Assembly (NCBI RefSeq): GCF_003255815.1
Contig: NC_037669.1
Coordinates: 135,123,558 to 135,187,557 of the forward strand
Length of the DNA stretch: 64,000 nt
Direction of reading: 5' to 3'
Source: Theropithecus gelada
Taxonomy: Eukaryota > Chordata > Mammalia > Primates > Cercopithecidae
A program made the position numbers and the translations under genes. How positions within the stretch are numbered: the stretch's first letter is position 1; every line of letters starts with the position of its first letter. The notes under the pieces are model-generated. The model was not told the origin of the DNA. It worked only from the letters and a program-made list of their open reading frames with translations, and did not search any database. Shown one piece after another: positions 11,838 to 24,152 of this stretch.

Positions 11838-12136
11838 TACAGACAGTTCCCGACTTATGGTTCAATATGATTTTTTGACTTTATGATAGGTTTATCAGGA
11901 TGTAACCCCATCATAAGTTGAGAGGCTCCTTACCAATTATGATGGGGTTCTGGTTTCTACTGAATGCATATTTCTTTAACACCACAGTAAAGTCAAAAAT
12001 TTGTAAGTCGAATCATGGTAAGGTGGGATCGTCTGCTGTGTTGCCAGCATTAAATGCATTTTTTTACTTACAATATTTTCAAGTTAGGATGGGTTCATTG
12101 GGACATAACCCCACTGTAAGTAAAGGAGCATCTGTA
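11838..12136. mobile_element. Short non-autonomous DNA transposon relic with internal palindrome
   Basis: Both ends carry related inverted termini: TACAGACAGTTCCCGACTTA at 11838 and the reverse complement of GTAAGTAAAGGAGCATCTGTA ending at 12136. The outer TA could be target duplication. Inside, 11943-12040 (TTTCTACTGAATGCATAT, AAAGTCAAAAATTTGTAAGTC) reads as the reverse complement of a terminal region. A GGATGTAACCCCATCATAAG block (11897-11916) resembles GGACATAACCCCACTGTAAG near the right end. Tigger/mariner-type elements have such ends, but the family is not assigned. It is inserted in the HAL1 backbone. Confidence 0.6.
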
Positions 12137-12164
12137 TATATTAAAATTTTAACATATAACAGAT

Positions 12165-12280
12165 AGTAGTTCTATCTAGTGAGAAAATGATAAATTATTT
12201 AATACATAATACTGATACAGCTGGAAAAGAGTAAATCTGGACCATTATATCTTACACCATATTACAGATAAATTCTAGAG
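12165..12280 (+). mobile_element. HAL1/L1M-type fragment (continuation)
   Basis: The blocks AATCTGGACCATTATATC and TTACACCATATTACAGAT correspond to the old-L1 ORF2 region that follows the segment at 11000-11710. It is cut off at about 12280 by the start of a full-length-type L1. Confidence 0.55.
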
Positions 12281-14400
12281 GGGAGGGGGAGCAAGAAGGC
12301 CAAATAGAAACCACGAGCAATCATCCGCCCTGCAGGAACAACAAAATTGAACACCTATCCACACACAAAAGGCACCTTCGTAAGAACCAAAACCAGATCA
12401 GCAATCATAATACTTGGTTTTAACATCCTATTGAAGAAAGAAGCACTGAAGAGGGCAGGAAAGATAGTCTTGAATTTCCAGTGCTACCCCTCCCCTCATC
12501 CTTTGGCAGCAGACCTGTGGCACAGAGAGAGAATCTGTGTCTTTTGGGGAGGAAGACTGCAGTGACTGTGGGACTTTTCATTGTAACTCAGTGCTGCTCT
12601 CTCACAGAAGAAAGCAACCAGGGGCAGAATTCAGACAGTGTTCACAGAGGGAGCATTTGGACCAGCCCTAACCAGAGGCAAATTGTCCATCCCAGTGACA
12701 GGTACCTGAGTTCCAGCAGGCTCCACCACTATTGGCTAAAGTGCTCTGAGGTCCTAAGCAAACTAGAAAGGCAGTCTGGGACACAGTAACTGCAATTCCT
12801 GGGCAAGTCCTGGTGCTGTGCTGGACTTGCAGCCAGTGGACTTGGGGTGCATGTGATCTAGTGAGCTGAGGCATTCAAGGGAGTGCTTGCATCACCCCTA
12901 CCTCAATCCCAGGCAGTGCAGCTCACAACTCTGGAAGAGACTCCTTTACTCTGCTTGAGGAGAGGAAAGTAAACAGGACTTTGTCTTGCAACTTTGATAC
13001 TAGCTCAGCCACAGTAGAGTAGGGCACCAGGCAGAATCTCAAGACCCCTTTTTCAGGCTCTAGCTCCTGGACAACATTTCTAAACATACCCTGGGCCAGA
13101 AGGGAACATGGTGCTTTGAAGGAAAGGAACCATTTCTGGCAGAATTCATCACCTGCTGACTAAGAACTGAATAGTCAGCAGTGGTAGCAATATAGTGGTA
13201 ACCATACAGTACTTGACACAGGCCTTGGGTGAAACCCAGAACTATGCTGGTTTCAGGTGTGATGTAGCACATTTCCAGCATTGGTGGCTATGGGAAGAGA
13301 CCATTCCTGCTTGAGGAAAATAGAGGGAAGAGAAAGGAGACCTTATTGTTTTAGCTTGAGTACCAGCTCGGCCGCAGTGGCATAGAGCACCAAGCAAGCT
13401 TCTGAGGTCCCTGATTCCAGGCCTTAGCACCTGAACAGAATTTCTGGACCCTCCCTATGCCAGAGGAGAGCCCGTGGCCCTGAAAGGAGAGACTAAGGAG
13501 TGGCAGCATTAACCACAAGCTGAATGAAGAGCCCTTGGGCCTTGAGTTAACAGCGGTGGTAGCCAGGCAGTACTTGTTGTGGCTGGGGCACTGGTGGCCA
13601 TGGGGAGATATTCCTCTTCTTGAGGAAAGGGGAAGAGTGGAAAGGACTTTGTCTTGTGGCTTGGATGTCAGCTCAGCTATAGTAGGATAGAACGTCAGGT
13701 AGATTACTAAGCTTCCTGACTCCAGGCCCTGGCTCCTGTACAGCATCCCCAGACTTGCCCAGGGCCAAAGGGAACTCACCGCCTGAAAGGGAAGAGCATA
13801 AACCTGACTGAATTAGCTATCTGCTGATTATAGAGCCCTGGGGCCTTCAGTGAACATCAGCAGTAGCCAGGCAGTGGTCACTGTAGGCCTTGAGTAAGAC
13901 CCAAATGAAGTGCTATGCTGGCTTTGGGTCTGACCCAGCACAGTTCCAGTGGTGGTGGCCATAGGATTACTCGTATCACCCCCTCTCCAGCTCCAGGAAG
14001 CTTAGCACAGACAGAAACACTCTGTTTGGGGGAAGGTAAGGAAAGAGAACAAGAGTCTCTGTCAGGCAATCCCGCGAATTATTGGATCTTACCCAAGTCC
14101 ACCAAGGTGGTATATCTACAAGTCTGCAAGACCCACAGTATTACTGAGCAGGTGGTGCCCTCTAAAGCAGGTATGGCTGCAATGACCAAAGACTTAGATC
14201 ATAACACCCAAGTCTCTTCAAATACCTAGAAAGTCTTCCTAAGAAATATGGATACAAACAAGCCCACACTGTGAAGGCTACAATGAATACCTAACTCTTC
14301 AATACCCAGACACCAACAAAGATCAAGATCATCCAGGAAAACATGGCCTCACCAAACGAACTAAATAAAGCACCAGGAATCAATCCTAGAAAGACAGAGA
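12281..14400 (+). promoter_or_regulatory. L1 5' UTR (internal promoter region) with three tandem units
   Basis: L1 5' UTRs act as internal promoters. Here the region is GC-richer than its surroundings and holds three diverged tandem units, each starting with CTTGAGG: 12954-13309, 13310-13618 and 13619 to about 13970. Each unit repeats the same order of blocks: a GAAAGGACTTTGTCTTG-like box, a CCAGCTCGGCC(G/A)CAGT-like box, a CAGGC-CTAGCTCCTG box, a GGGCCAGAAGGGAAC box and a GACCCAGCACAGTTCCAG-like box. Promoter activity today is not evident. Confidence 0.75.
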
Positions 14401-14409
14401 TATGTGACC

Positions 14410-14625
14410 TTTCAGACAGATAATTCAAAATAGCTGTTTTGAGGCAGCTCAATAAAATCCAAGATAACAGAGAACAAATTCAGGATTCTATCAGATAAAA
14501 TTTAACAAAGAGACTGAAATAACTAAAGAGAATCAAGTAGAAGTTCTTTAGTTAAAAAATGCATTTGACATACTAAAGAATTCATCAGAGTCTACTAACA
14601 GCAGAATTGATCAAGAAGAAAGAAT
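14410..14625 (+). pseudogene. L1 ORF1 stub (coiled-coil part only)
   Basis: About 215 bases correspond to the start of ORF1 (AATTCAAAATAGCTGTT, ATTTAACAAAGAGACTGAAA, CAGCAGAATTGATCAAG). The sequence then jumps at about 14624 directly to the spacer before ORF2 (GGGTTATAAGATATTTGC). The whole RNA-recognition and C-terminal portion of ORF1, about 1 kb, is deleted. Confidence 0.75.
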
Positions 14626-14799
14626 GGGTTATAAGATATTTGCAAGCTTCATGGTAAACCTCAAACCAAAAAACATACAACAGATACACAAAAAATAAAA
14701 AGCAAAAAATTAACATAACACCTGAGGAAATCACCTTCAGCAAAAGGAAGAGAAAGGGAAGGAAAGAAGAGAGAGAAGACCAGAAAACAAATAAAGTGG

Positions 14800-17700
14800 C
14801 AGGAGTAAGTCCTTACTTATCGATAATAACATTGAATGTCAACAGACTAAACCCTCAATTGAAAGACAGAATAACTAAATGAATTAAAAAATAAGACCCC
14901 ATGATTTGTTGTCTACAAGAAACGTACTTCACCTATAAAGACACAATAAACTGAAAGTAAAGGGATGGAAAAAAATTCCATGCAAATTGACACAAACAAA
15001 ATAAAATGCACAAAAAACTATATTTATACAATACAAAATAGATTTCAAAACAAAAACTATAAAAAGAGACAAAGAAGTCATGACATAATGATAAAGGGGT
15101 TGATTCAGCACAAGGATGTAATAATTGTATATATGTATGAACCCAAGACTGGAGTACCCACATATATAAAGCAAATATTACTAGAGCTAAAAAGGGAGAT
15201 GGACTCTAGTACAATAATCTAGTACAACAATAGAAGTGTAGAACAAATGGACTTAATAGAAATTTAAGAAACATTTCATCCAATGGCTACAGAACACACA
15301 TTCTTCTCAGCACATGAATCATTTTCAAGGATAGACCATGTAAAGCATCAAAACAAGTCTTAAAACATTCAAAACAATAGAAATAATATTAAATATGTTT
15401 CTGACCAAAATGGAATAAAACTCGATATCAAGAACAAGAGGAATTTTTAAAACCATACAAACATGAAAAACTAAAAAATGTGTTCCTGAATAGCCAGTGG
15501 GTCAATGAAGAAATAAGGAAGTAAATTTTAAAATTTCTTGAAACAAATTAAAATGTAAACACAACATAGCAAAACCTATGGGATCCAGCAAAAGCAGTAC
15601 AAGAAGAAAGTTTATAGCAACAAGCACTTACATCAAAAAAGTAGAAAGCTTCAAATCAACATAACAATGCATCTTAAAGCATGAGAAAACCAAGTCCAAA
15701 ATTAGAAGAAAAGAAATAAAGATCGGAGCAAAAATATATGAAATTGAGACTGAAGAAAACAATATAAAAGATCAACAAAATGAAAAGTTGGTCTCTTCAA
15801 AAGATAAACAAAATTAACAAACCTTTAACCCAACTAATAAAGAAAAAAAAAAAAGAGAAGACCCAGATAAATACAATCAGACATGAAAAAGGAGACATTA
15901 CAACCAATACTGCAGAAATTCAAAGGATTGTTAGAGGCTACTATGAGCAACTATATGCCAATAAATTGGAAAACCTAGAATAAATGAATAAATTCCCAGA
16001 TATATACAATCTACCAAGATTGCTCAATGAAGAAATCCAAAACCTGAACAGGCCAATAAAAAAAAGGGAAGCAAGGATGGTCCAACATATGCAAATCAGT
16101 GTGCTACATTATATTAACAGAATGAAGGTCAAAAACCATATGATCATTTCAGTTGATTCTCAAAAAGCATTTGATACAATTCAACATGCCATTGTGATAA
16201 GAACCCTCAAAAAACTGGGTATGGAAGGAACATATCTTAACATAATAAAAGCCATATAAAAGAGGTCCACATTTAGTATCATACTGAACAGGGAAAAACT
16301 AAAAGCCTTTCCTCCAAGTCTGGAAAACAACAAGGATGCCCACTTTCACCACCATTATTCAACACAGTGCAGAAAATCCTAGCTAGAGCAATCAGACAAG
16401 ATAAGGAAATAAAAGGCATCCAAATTGGATTGGAAAGGAAAAAGTCAAATTATCCTTGTTTGCAGATGATATAATCTTATATTTAGAAAAACCTAAAGAC
16501 TCCATAAAAACTATTAGAACTAATAAACTAATTCAGTAAAGTTGCAGGATATAGAATCAACATACAAAAACCAGTAGCATTTCTATATGACAACAGTGAA
16601 CAATCTGAAAAAGAAATCAAGAAAATCATCCTATTTACAATAGCTAAAAATAAAATAAAATATCTAGGAATAAACCTAACTAGAGAAGTAAAAGTTCTCC
16701 AAAATGAAAACAGTGATGAAAGAAATTGAAAAGGACACACACAAAAAGGAAAGATATTCCAAGTTCATAGATTAGAAGAATCAATATTATTAAAATGCCC
16801 ATACTACCCAAAGCAATCTACAGATACAATGCAATCACTATCAAAATACCAATGTTATTCTTCACAGAAATAGCAAAAATAATCCTAAAATTTAGATGGA
16901 ATCACAGAAGACCCAGAATAGTCAAAGCTATTCTGAACAAAAATAACAAAACTGGAGAAATCACATCACCTGACTTCAAATTATACTACAGAGCTATAGT
17001 AAACAAAACAACTGGGTACTGACATAAAAACAGACACAGAGACCAATGGAACAGAACAGAAAACATAGAAACAATTTCATGCATCTGCATTGAACTAATT
17101 TTTGACAAAACTGCCAAGAACACAGGTTGAGGGAAGACAGTCTCTTCAGTAAATACTCCTAGGAAAACAGGATATCCATATGCAGATGAATAAAACTAGA
17201 TCCCTATCTCTCACCATATACAAAAATCAAATCACAATGGATTAAATACTTAAATCTAAGACCTCAAACTATGAAACTACTAAAAGAAAACATTAAGGAA
17301 ACCCTCCAGGACACTGGACTGGGCAAAGGTTTCTTGAGTAATACCCCACAAGCACAGGCAGCCAAAGCAAAAATGGACAAATGGGATCATATCAAGTTAA
17401 AAACATTCTGCAGGAATCACATCAAGTTAAAAACCTCCTGCACAGCAAAGGAAACCATCAACAAAGTGAAGAGACAACCCACATAATGGGAGAAAATATC
17501 TGCAAACTATCCATCTGACAAGGAATTAATAACCAGAATACACAAGCAGCTCAAACAACTCTATAGGAAAAAATTTAATAACCTGATTTAAACGAATGGG
17601 AAAAAGATCTAAATAGACATTTCTCAAAAGAAGATACACAAATGTCAAACAGGTATATGGAAACGTGTTCAACATCACTGATGATCAAAGAAATGCAAAT

Positions 17701-18180
17701 CAAAACTATACTGAGATATAATCTCACCCCAGTTAAAATGGTTTTTATCCAAATGACAGACAATAGAAATTCTGGCGAGGTTATGGAGAAAAGAGAACAC
17801 TTGAACACTGTTGGTGGTAATATAAATTAATATAATCACTATGGAGAACAGTTTGGAGGTTCCTCAAAAAACTAGATGTAGAACTACCATATGGTCCAGG
17901 AATCTCACTGCTAGTTATAATACTGAAAGAAGGAAAATCAGTATATTGAAGAATTACTTACACTCCCATGTTTATTGCAGCACTATTCACAATAGCCAAG
18001 ATTTGGAAGTAACCCAAATGTCCATCAACAAATGAACAGATAAAGAAAATGGGGTAAATATACACAATGGAGTACTATTTAGCCATAAAAAGAATGAGAT
18101 CCAGTCATATGCAAAACACGGATGAAACTGGAGGTCATTATGTTAAATGAAATAAGCCAGCTAGAGAAAGACAAATTTTG
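14800..18180 (+). pseudogene. L1 ORF2 relic (endonuclease, RT, C-terminal region)
   Basis: The endonuclease start is recognisable (ATAACATTGAATGTCAAC at 14826, a QETYF-like segment near 14918). Short frames at 14965-15222 and 15780-15983 read as L1 protein. A deletion near 16065 removes about 400 nt in front of the RT palm, with sequence resuming at the GGATGGTCCAACATATGC block. The RT FADD codons (TTT GCA GAT GAT) are intact at 16459-16470. The C-terminal region is readable at 17271-17486 and 17642-17830. Many stops make it non-coding. Confidence 0.85.
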
Positions 18181-18599
18181 CATATTTATTTGTAGAAACT
18201 AAAAAAAAATTAAATCAATTGAACTCCTGGCAATAGAGAATAGAATGGTGGTTACCAGAGTCTGGGAAGGGTGATGGGGCAGGGTTGGGGGGATGGAAAG
18301 TGGGGAGGGTTAATGGGTACAAATATATAGTTAGATAGGGTGAATAAAAGCTAGTATTTGATAACACAACAGGGTAACCACAGTCAACAATATTGTACAT
18401 TTAAAAATAACTAAAAGAGTGTAACTGAATTGTATGTAATACAAAGAAAGGATAAATGCTTGAGGCAGGACACCTCATTTACCCTGACATGATTATTATA
18501 CATTGTATGCCTGTACCAAAATATCTCATTTATCCTATAAATATATACCCCTACTATGTACCCAGAAAAATTAAAAAGAAAAAATTTCAAATAGCTGTC

Positions 18600-18975
18600 T
18601 AAATTTTTTTAATAAAATCAAAATAAATTATATATGTATTAATGACTCACTTGGGAAACAAAACCCAGGATACTGTATGTACTATCTAGGAATGGGACGA
18701 CTTTAATAAGACTACGCAGAAACAATACAAGATAATAATTGATTATACCAAAATTAAAAACTTCGATATGGTAAAATTTACGATAAAAAGTCAATAGATA
18801 AATTATACATTAGAAAAAAATTGAATATAGAATATAATACCTATACTGTATAAAATTTGCTATAAAATTATCAAGAAAAATTCCAATAATGCAATAGAAA
18901 ATTTCCAGAATCTATGAATAGGTAGTTCTCAGGAGAGAAAATAAAAATATATGATTATTTTAAATTTTATCTGAT
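18600..18975 (+). mobile_element. HAL1/L1M-type fragment (continuation after the L1)
   Basis: The blocks TTGATTATACCAAAATTAAA, AAAACTTCGATATGGTAAA and AATAGGTAGTTCTCAGGAG match the ORF2 region of old L1/HAL1 that follows the segment at 12165-12280. This shows the full-length-type L1 was inserted into it. Confidence 0.6.
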
Positions 18976-19234
18976 TTTAAAATTTTTATCTGTTGATACT
19001 GCTACAAAGTTAGTATGATGACTTGTTATCTTCTCTTCCAACACTAGGTTCTCTCCAGATTTCCATAGTCTGTGGTATGTTTCCATGATTAAAGACTCCC
19101 AAACACAGGAGGTTCAGAACGCTTTCTGACTTTTCTCTTCCGTGTTTACCAGACAGATGTTCATCTCCCTGGTCTTGGGTAGTCACCTCAACCCTGATTC
19201 TATCTCACCCTTCCCACTGGGCCACGGAGAAGGC

Positions 19235-19455
19235 TAAATAGACACAGTGGGACAAGCATGAGCATTGAAGTCCAACCAGTTTTGCTTTTACTTTCTGCCA
19301 TTTACTAGGAATGTAGTACCAGTTATGATACTTTGTGGGCCTTGGTTCTCTCCACTGTAAGATAGGATAATTATACATGCTTTTCGTGGTCTCTATAAGA
19401 ACAGATAGAAATAATTCATATAAAGTGTTTAGCACACTTAGGATTTAAAAAATGT
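19235..19455 (+). repeat. MIR SINE, sense
   Basis: The MIR order is visible: GCATTGAAGTCCAACC, a GCCATTTACTAG block, a TGGGCCTTGGTTCTCTCCA block, GTAAGATAGGATAATTATAC, and the AAGTGTTTAGCACACTTAGG 3' part. Confidence 0.8.
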
Positions 19456-19559
19456 GAGTTCCCTTCCCTACTTCAGCTTCTTATGGTTAGTCTTGGTATT
19501 GGGATACTGGCAAAGATATTTTCAAAATGGCTACCTGGCTCCAGTGTCTTGATGTTTGA

Positions 19560-19700
19560 AATACTCTATTCATTAATAACAGATTAATTTTTCTAAAACT
19601 CTGCTTTTGTGATATGATTTTTCTGATTACCTATTTTATCGATCCCTTCCTACCTCCAGGGAAAATTACAAACTGCTTACATTTACTGTCAAGACACTCA
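19560..19700 (+). repeat. L2 LINE fragment, sense
   Basis: CTACCTCCAGGGAAAATTAC, AAACTGCTTACATTTACTGT and CAAGACACTCATTCC follow the L2 3' region pattern (lysine-rich 'aggataaa.tccaaactc' block). It is short and diverged. Confidence 0.5.
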
Positions 19701-20121
19701 TTCCTCTGAGGCGGAGACAAATTTTAAAACCTTGCCTAAGATGCTTCAAACACTTTAAATTTTTTCATTTGGAAAAATGAAGGATTGCCTACAAATCTGG
19801 ATTCACCTTTACAAGGAAACATAGTAAAGCACAGATATACCAAAGTAAATTTCACTTTAGTTTTCTGAAATCTTACACTGCAGTTGAAATGTCTTTTATA
19901 TATCCACTTAAGTCTTACCACACTAAATGGCAAAACTGGAAATGACAGCAAGTGTTGACCACAGGCACAGTTATCACCATAGTGATACTAATAATTAAGC
20001 ATATTTGCAACCCAAAATAATTAAAACAAGATTTTGTTGTAATTTTAAGTAAAAATGTAAATATTTCCTCATGTAGTTATATAACTAGTCACCAACAACA
20101 GCAAAAAAGACTTTTCTTTAC

Positions 20122-20307
20122 CTAGTACTTCTTTTTCCAAATCATAGCATCTGGTTTGCAAGTTTACTTCCTGTTGTCTAGATGTCTGAATCTGCTGAGA
20201 TCTCAATATGGCTGCATCTGACAACAATTTCAGATTTTTCATTTCCTTTTCAAGGCATACTTTATTTCTCTGGGACACTATCAAACTTTTATTCAGTATG
20301 TCTATTT
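20122..20307 (-). CDS. Internal exon C of an unidentified coiled-coil protein gene
   Basis: A 186-bp internal exon read on the minus strand. The acceptor is a pyrimidine tract ending TTTTTACAG, just before the first exon base at 20307. The donor is CTAG|GTAAAG after 20122. One frame is open with 61 full codons. The first two exon bases (AA) complete a codon begun by a G left at the end of the exon at 34180-34355, giving Glu. One base is left over at the 3' end. The peptide (IDILNKSLIVSQRNKVCLE, then KEMKNLKLLSDAAILRSQQ, then VNLQTRCYDLEKEVL) is rich in Leu, Lys, Glu and Gln with heptad-like spacing, so it is probably coiled coil. I do not recognise the protein. No L1 or Alu similarity is seen. 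Confidence 0.75.
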
Positions 20308-22429
20308 CTGTAAAAAGAATTCAAAGTTTACAAATAGCCAATAATTGAATCATAAAACATTTCTCTAAAGATTGATTAGTTTCTTTTAGGAAATTAATAG
20401 TTGAAAGGCAATATGACATTTCTGAGATTATAAGGACATCTAACTAAAAAGTTAAATTTAAATTCAGTAGTCATTCTGAAAATGATGTTTTATTGCTACA
20501 TGATGCATGAAATCTTTTAACAGTATTTTTTTAGCTTTTAAATTGCATTAAGTGGTAATAAAGCCTGCTTTTTAAATACTCACATAAATGAATAATATAA
20601 GATCTGTGTAATGTTATGGGTTTTATTGAAATTTTTTTTTAGGCAACATGATTCAGAAAAGTAAATTTAAATGTTCTAGCATGAGCTGGTTGGGTGGCAT
20701 TTCTAAGGGGTTAACTAGGATACATTCTCTACAAATTATGAAGAAAGATTTTAGGAGTAGAGTGGACTAGAAGGATGTAGTGTCTAGAACTAATAAATTT
20801 ATAGGCAGAAAGCATAGTTAGTAATACCTTAATGATTTTAATAGTACTGTGTCCCCCCAATAAGACCAGAATTCATCATAACAATCATGTCATTATTCTA
20901 TTTAGATTGTTTAATAAAAATGTCTTTATAGCTCTACTTAGATTTAAATGTGCTAATTTTATATAATTTCATGAGAAATGCATGGAGCATATTATCCTTT
21001 GGAATAATTAACAAGCTACCTGTTCATCAGTCTTTTCTGCACTATTGCCTTAAACGATCATTAAAACACATGAACACACACTCAACAAAGATAAAATAAG
21101 TGCTATAAAATTTGTACAACCACAATTAATTGAATTGATGAGCATGTATTTACATGAAAATTTGGACAGTCTGCTTTTTCAGACATTTCAATTGGAATTC
21201 CCTTCTTTGGTTAGCCCATCCTCGACTATGTGATAGGTTTAACATGTGATGAGATGTCAAAAGTAGTTGGTTTCGTTTATTGCTCTTGGTGCCACCACAG
21301 CAGAAACAGCAACCACGTGGGCCAGTGAAGACCACAAGTAGAGATACATAGGACAGACATGCAGTAGAGGTAATATGGCCAGGAAATGGTTATAGGAGAA
21401 GTAAAGCAGAGAGCTAGAACAGAGCCCAGGAAAAAGAGCATGTTTTAAGGGATTGTGATGAGGAGGATCAGGAATGTAGTACAAGGAGAGAAAAGCAAAA
21501 TATCTTTCCATGGGTAGAAAGCATGTCTGGGAGAAAAAGTGGCATTTGTGATAGACCTGGGGAATAAGCACAAGGGGCCTGGCACCTTCTCTACATTTAG
21601 TTCGTGCTCAAAATGGAAAACCTAGAGAAATAAATTGCAGGAACCAAATAAGTGGGATTTTAATATAGTCCAATGATTATTTTATGTGGGAATGTTTTTC
21701 CTCAAAATAGCTATATGCTACTAAAAACTTACAACTATGCACCAATTTGTGTGAGGAAAACTACTAACACACAGTACATAAAATTTTTAAAAGAATGGAG
21801 TTAAAGAAAATAAGGAGGTTAGTTTCCCTACGTACCTAAAAAGTCTTTCTGTGTATTTTTGTAGCCAAAAAGGTGGCTCCTTAAGGTTGAATAAACTATA
21901 ACATACCAAAACCATATCTATGTTTAAGTCAAAATGACACTGCACAGCACCACACACATGCTGTCACCTATTTATCGTTTGCCAAAATGACACTGCTTAG
22001 GTTAGCAAGCTGACTCTGTTAGCATACACTATACTCTAAAATAACTACTAATGTCAATGTGACTTTCTATCTTACATTAAAAGAACAAAAATCTGCAATA
22101 CAAATTTATTTGTGAAATATATTCTAAGACATGGAAAAGTACATCAAGATTTCAAAACTAACAAAAGCTACAACATTCCTAACACAGAGTTAGGAAAAAG
22201 TAAACTCGATGGAGATGAATTAATTTACCTTTTGCAAAATAAACACTCCTTTGCCTATGGCAATCCTAGTGTCAAAGATTCAATTCTACCCTTGTCATTA
22301 TACAATTCCATACTTGTCAGACATGTGTCCTGATTTGGGGTTCAGAAATTAAGATTCCCCACAAGGTCAACCTATACTGGTCATTGTATCCACCTTGAAC
22401 TTTTCCTGTCTCAGCACCATCCCATGAAG
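20308..22429. other. Intronic unique DNA
   Basis: AT-rich DNA in the intron between exons B and C of the minus-strand gene. No exon with usable splice sites and no confident repeat was recognised. Open frames here (for example on the minus strand near 21257-21571) lack supporting signals. Confidence 0.5.
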
Positions 22430-22725
22430 AAGGTCCTCCTATCCTCATATATTCAGCTATCATGGCTCAAATGTTACCTCTGTGCAGAAATCTTTTTGGA
22501 CCTGATCTGGATGTGATCTTCATCTTCCTGGAACTCACAGCAATTTACAACATTTGTGTTGCACTGATCACATGCATACATGTAACCTACTACTGGACTA
22601 TAAGTTATTTTAGGCCATAGATAGTATCTTATTCATTTCTATTTCCCCCATTATTTCTACCATGATGTCTTAGGATTAACAAGAGCTCAATAAATGCCTA
22701 ATAAATTAGTAAAGGCATTGCTGAG
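22430..22725 (+). repeat. L2 LINE 3' end, sense
   Basis: L2-type order: GGCTCAAATGTTACCTCTGT, a TTTTTGGACCTGATC block, CACAGCAATTTACAACATT, ATAAGTTATTTTAGGCC and the terminal AAGAGCTCAATAAATGCCTA. Confidence 0.8.
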
Positions 22726-23361
22726 CAAAATTTCTAGATTGTTTTTGATATACCACTAGCTGAAGATCCTGAATATGTGTTTATCTGTCTTCATTTCAGA
22801 GGCAGGCATTTTGAGCCCCACATTTTTAAATCTCAGAGTAGGATAGGCAGTTAAAACACATATCCAAAAGAAACATTTTTAATTGAATAAATGAATCAAT
22901 CAATTCTATCCCTAATTTAATCAATTTTGTGAAAAATGTGGACTACATTTCTAAGCCTAATTCTAGATTTGAATTTTAAAAGTTCAACAACTATTCAGTC
23001 AATAGTTGTTTGGGGAGTGGAATTCACCTGATAAGTATTCTGCCTTGGTAAAAATATTTTTCCTGAAATTTATTTTATTAAAATAAGTATGCTCTTGTTT
23101 AAGAAAATTTCATCTATAAAAACTTCATTTTTAAAAATGTCAATTACGTAAAGTGATAATCATTTGCTAGAATAGGAAATATTTTACTCATACCTGCTAC
23201 TCAATATTCAGCATACATTAACAGCAAGAAAATATTAAGCAATTCCCTTTTCTAGGAATGTTATTTTAGTTTTGGACTTTGATTTTAAAGCCTAATTTTA
23301 ACATGCAAATCTTTTAAAGTAACTGAATAATATTGTGCAATATATATGGGGTTTACTACAT

Positions 23362-23760
23362 TTATTAGTTTGCTAGGGCTGCTGAAAGAAAGTACCACAG
23401 ATTGAGTGCTTAAACAACAGAAATTTATTTTCTCACAGCTCCAGAGACTAGAAATCTGAGATCATGGTGTCAGCAGGATTGGTTCCTTCCTGGACAGCGA
23501 AGGAAGGATCTGTTCCAGGTCTCTCTCCTTAGGCTTGCAGGTGGCTGCCTTTTCCCTGTGTATTCACATGGTGTCTGTAGGTGTCTGTGTACAGATTTCT
23601 TCTTCTTATGACACCAGTCAGATTGGATTAGGGGCTACCCTAATGACCTCTTTAAAAACTTTATCTCCAAATACAGTTACTGTAGGAGGTACTGGAGATT
23701 AGGACTTTAACATTTCAATATATGAATTTGAGGAGGGGGACACAATTCAGCCCATCACAC
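23362..23760 (-). mobile_element. MLT1-type MaLR solo LTR, antisense
   Basis: About 400 bases match the reverse complement of a MLT1 LTR: TTTGCTAGGGCTGCTGAAAG, CTTAAACAACAGAAATTTAT, CAGATTGGATTAGGGGC, CCTAATGACCTCTTTAAAAA and a final ACACAATTCAGCCCATCACA. These are non-coding LTRs of ERVL-MaLR retrotransposons. It lies within an intron. Confidence 0.85.
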
Positions 23761-24152
23761 TATATTTTAGAATACTTGTTATTTAAAATGTTTGTACTAT
23801 TATCAAAATTTATAGCCAATACATGTTTTTAGCTTTTAGAATAAGTATTATCACATAATTCACCAGCTAATGCAAATACAATTATTACTATTAAGCTATG
23901 CAATCAATTTCTTTACCTTGATAAGTTTTTTTCTTTGTTTTTCTATTAGTCCTGTGAGCTTAGGCAAAGGAACTCAAAATTATGCTAGGTCATTATATTA
24001 TTAGGAAACCTCTATAACTTTATTATCAAGGCATTCTGATGTTACAAACACAGTGTGATTCTTAATTCACAAAACTTCACAGTTTGATTACAATAATAGG
24101 GAAAAAGACTCAGTGACCAGATTTACTAAATAAAGAAATAAAAAAATCAATA

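Larger units (their letters stand above)
12281..18585 (+). mobile_element. Near full-length L1 (L1PB/L1MA-like) with internal deletions
   Basis: Starts with a GGGGAGGGGGAGCAAGAAGG 5' end typical of L1 5' UTRs. It has a long 5' UTR to about 14400, a stub of ORF1, the ORF1-ORF2 spacer, a decayed ORF2 with two or more deletions, a 3' UTR with a G-rich tract (18245-18310), and a terminal CTACTATGTACCCAGAAAAA followed by an A-rich tail at 18585. The two ends and the collinear order show one insertion of a nearly complete element. Old-L1 (HAL1-like) DNA lies on both sides. Confidence 0.9.

Noticed and set aside
12347..14229. Several 60-140 codon frames on both strands
   Set aside because: All lie in the GC-richer L1 5' UTR, where stops are rarer, and none resembles a known protein.
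19154..19190. Possible next exon after exon C (donor CTG|GTAAAC)
   Set aside because: In the phase left by exon C the frame hits TGA within nine codons and the acceptor is weak.
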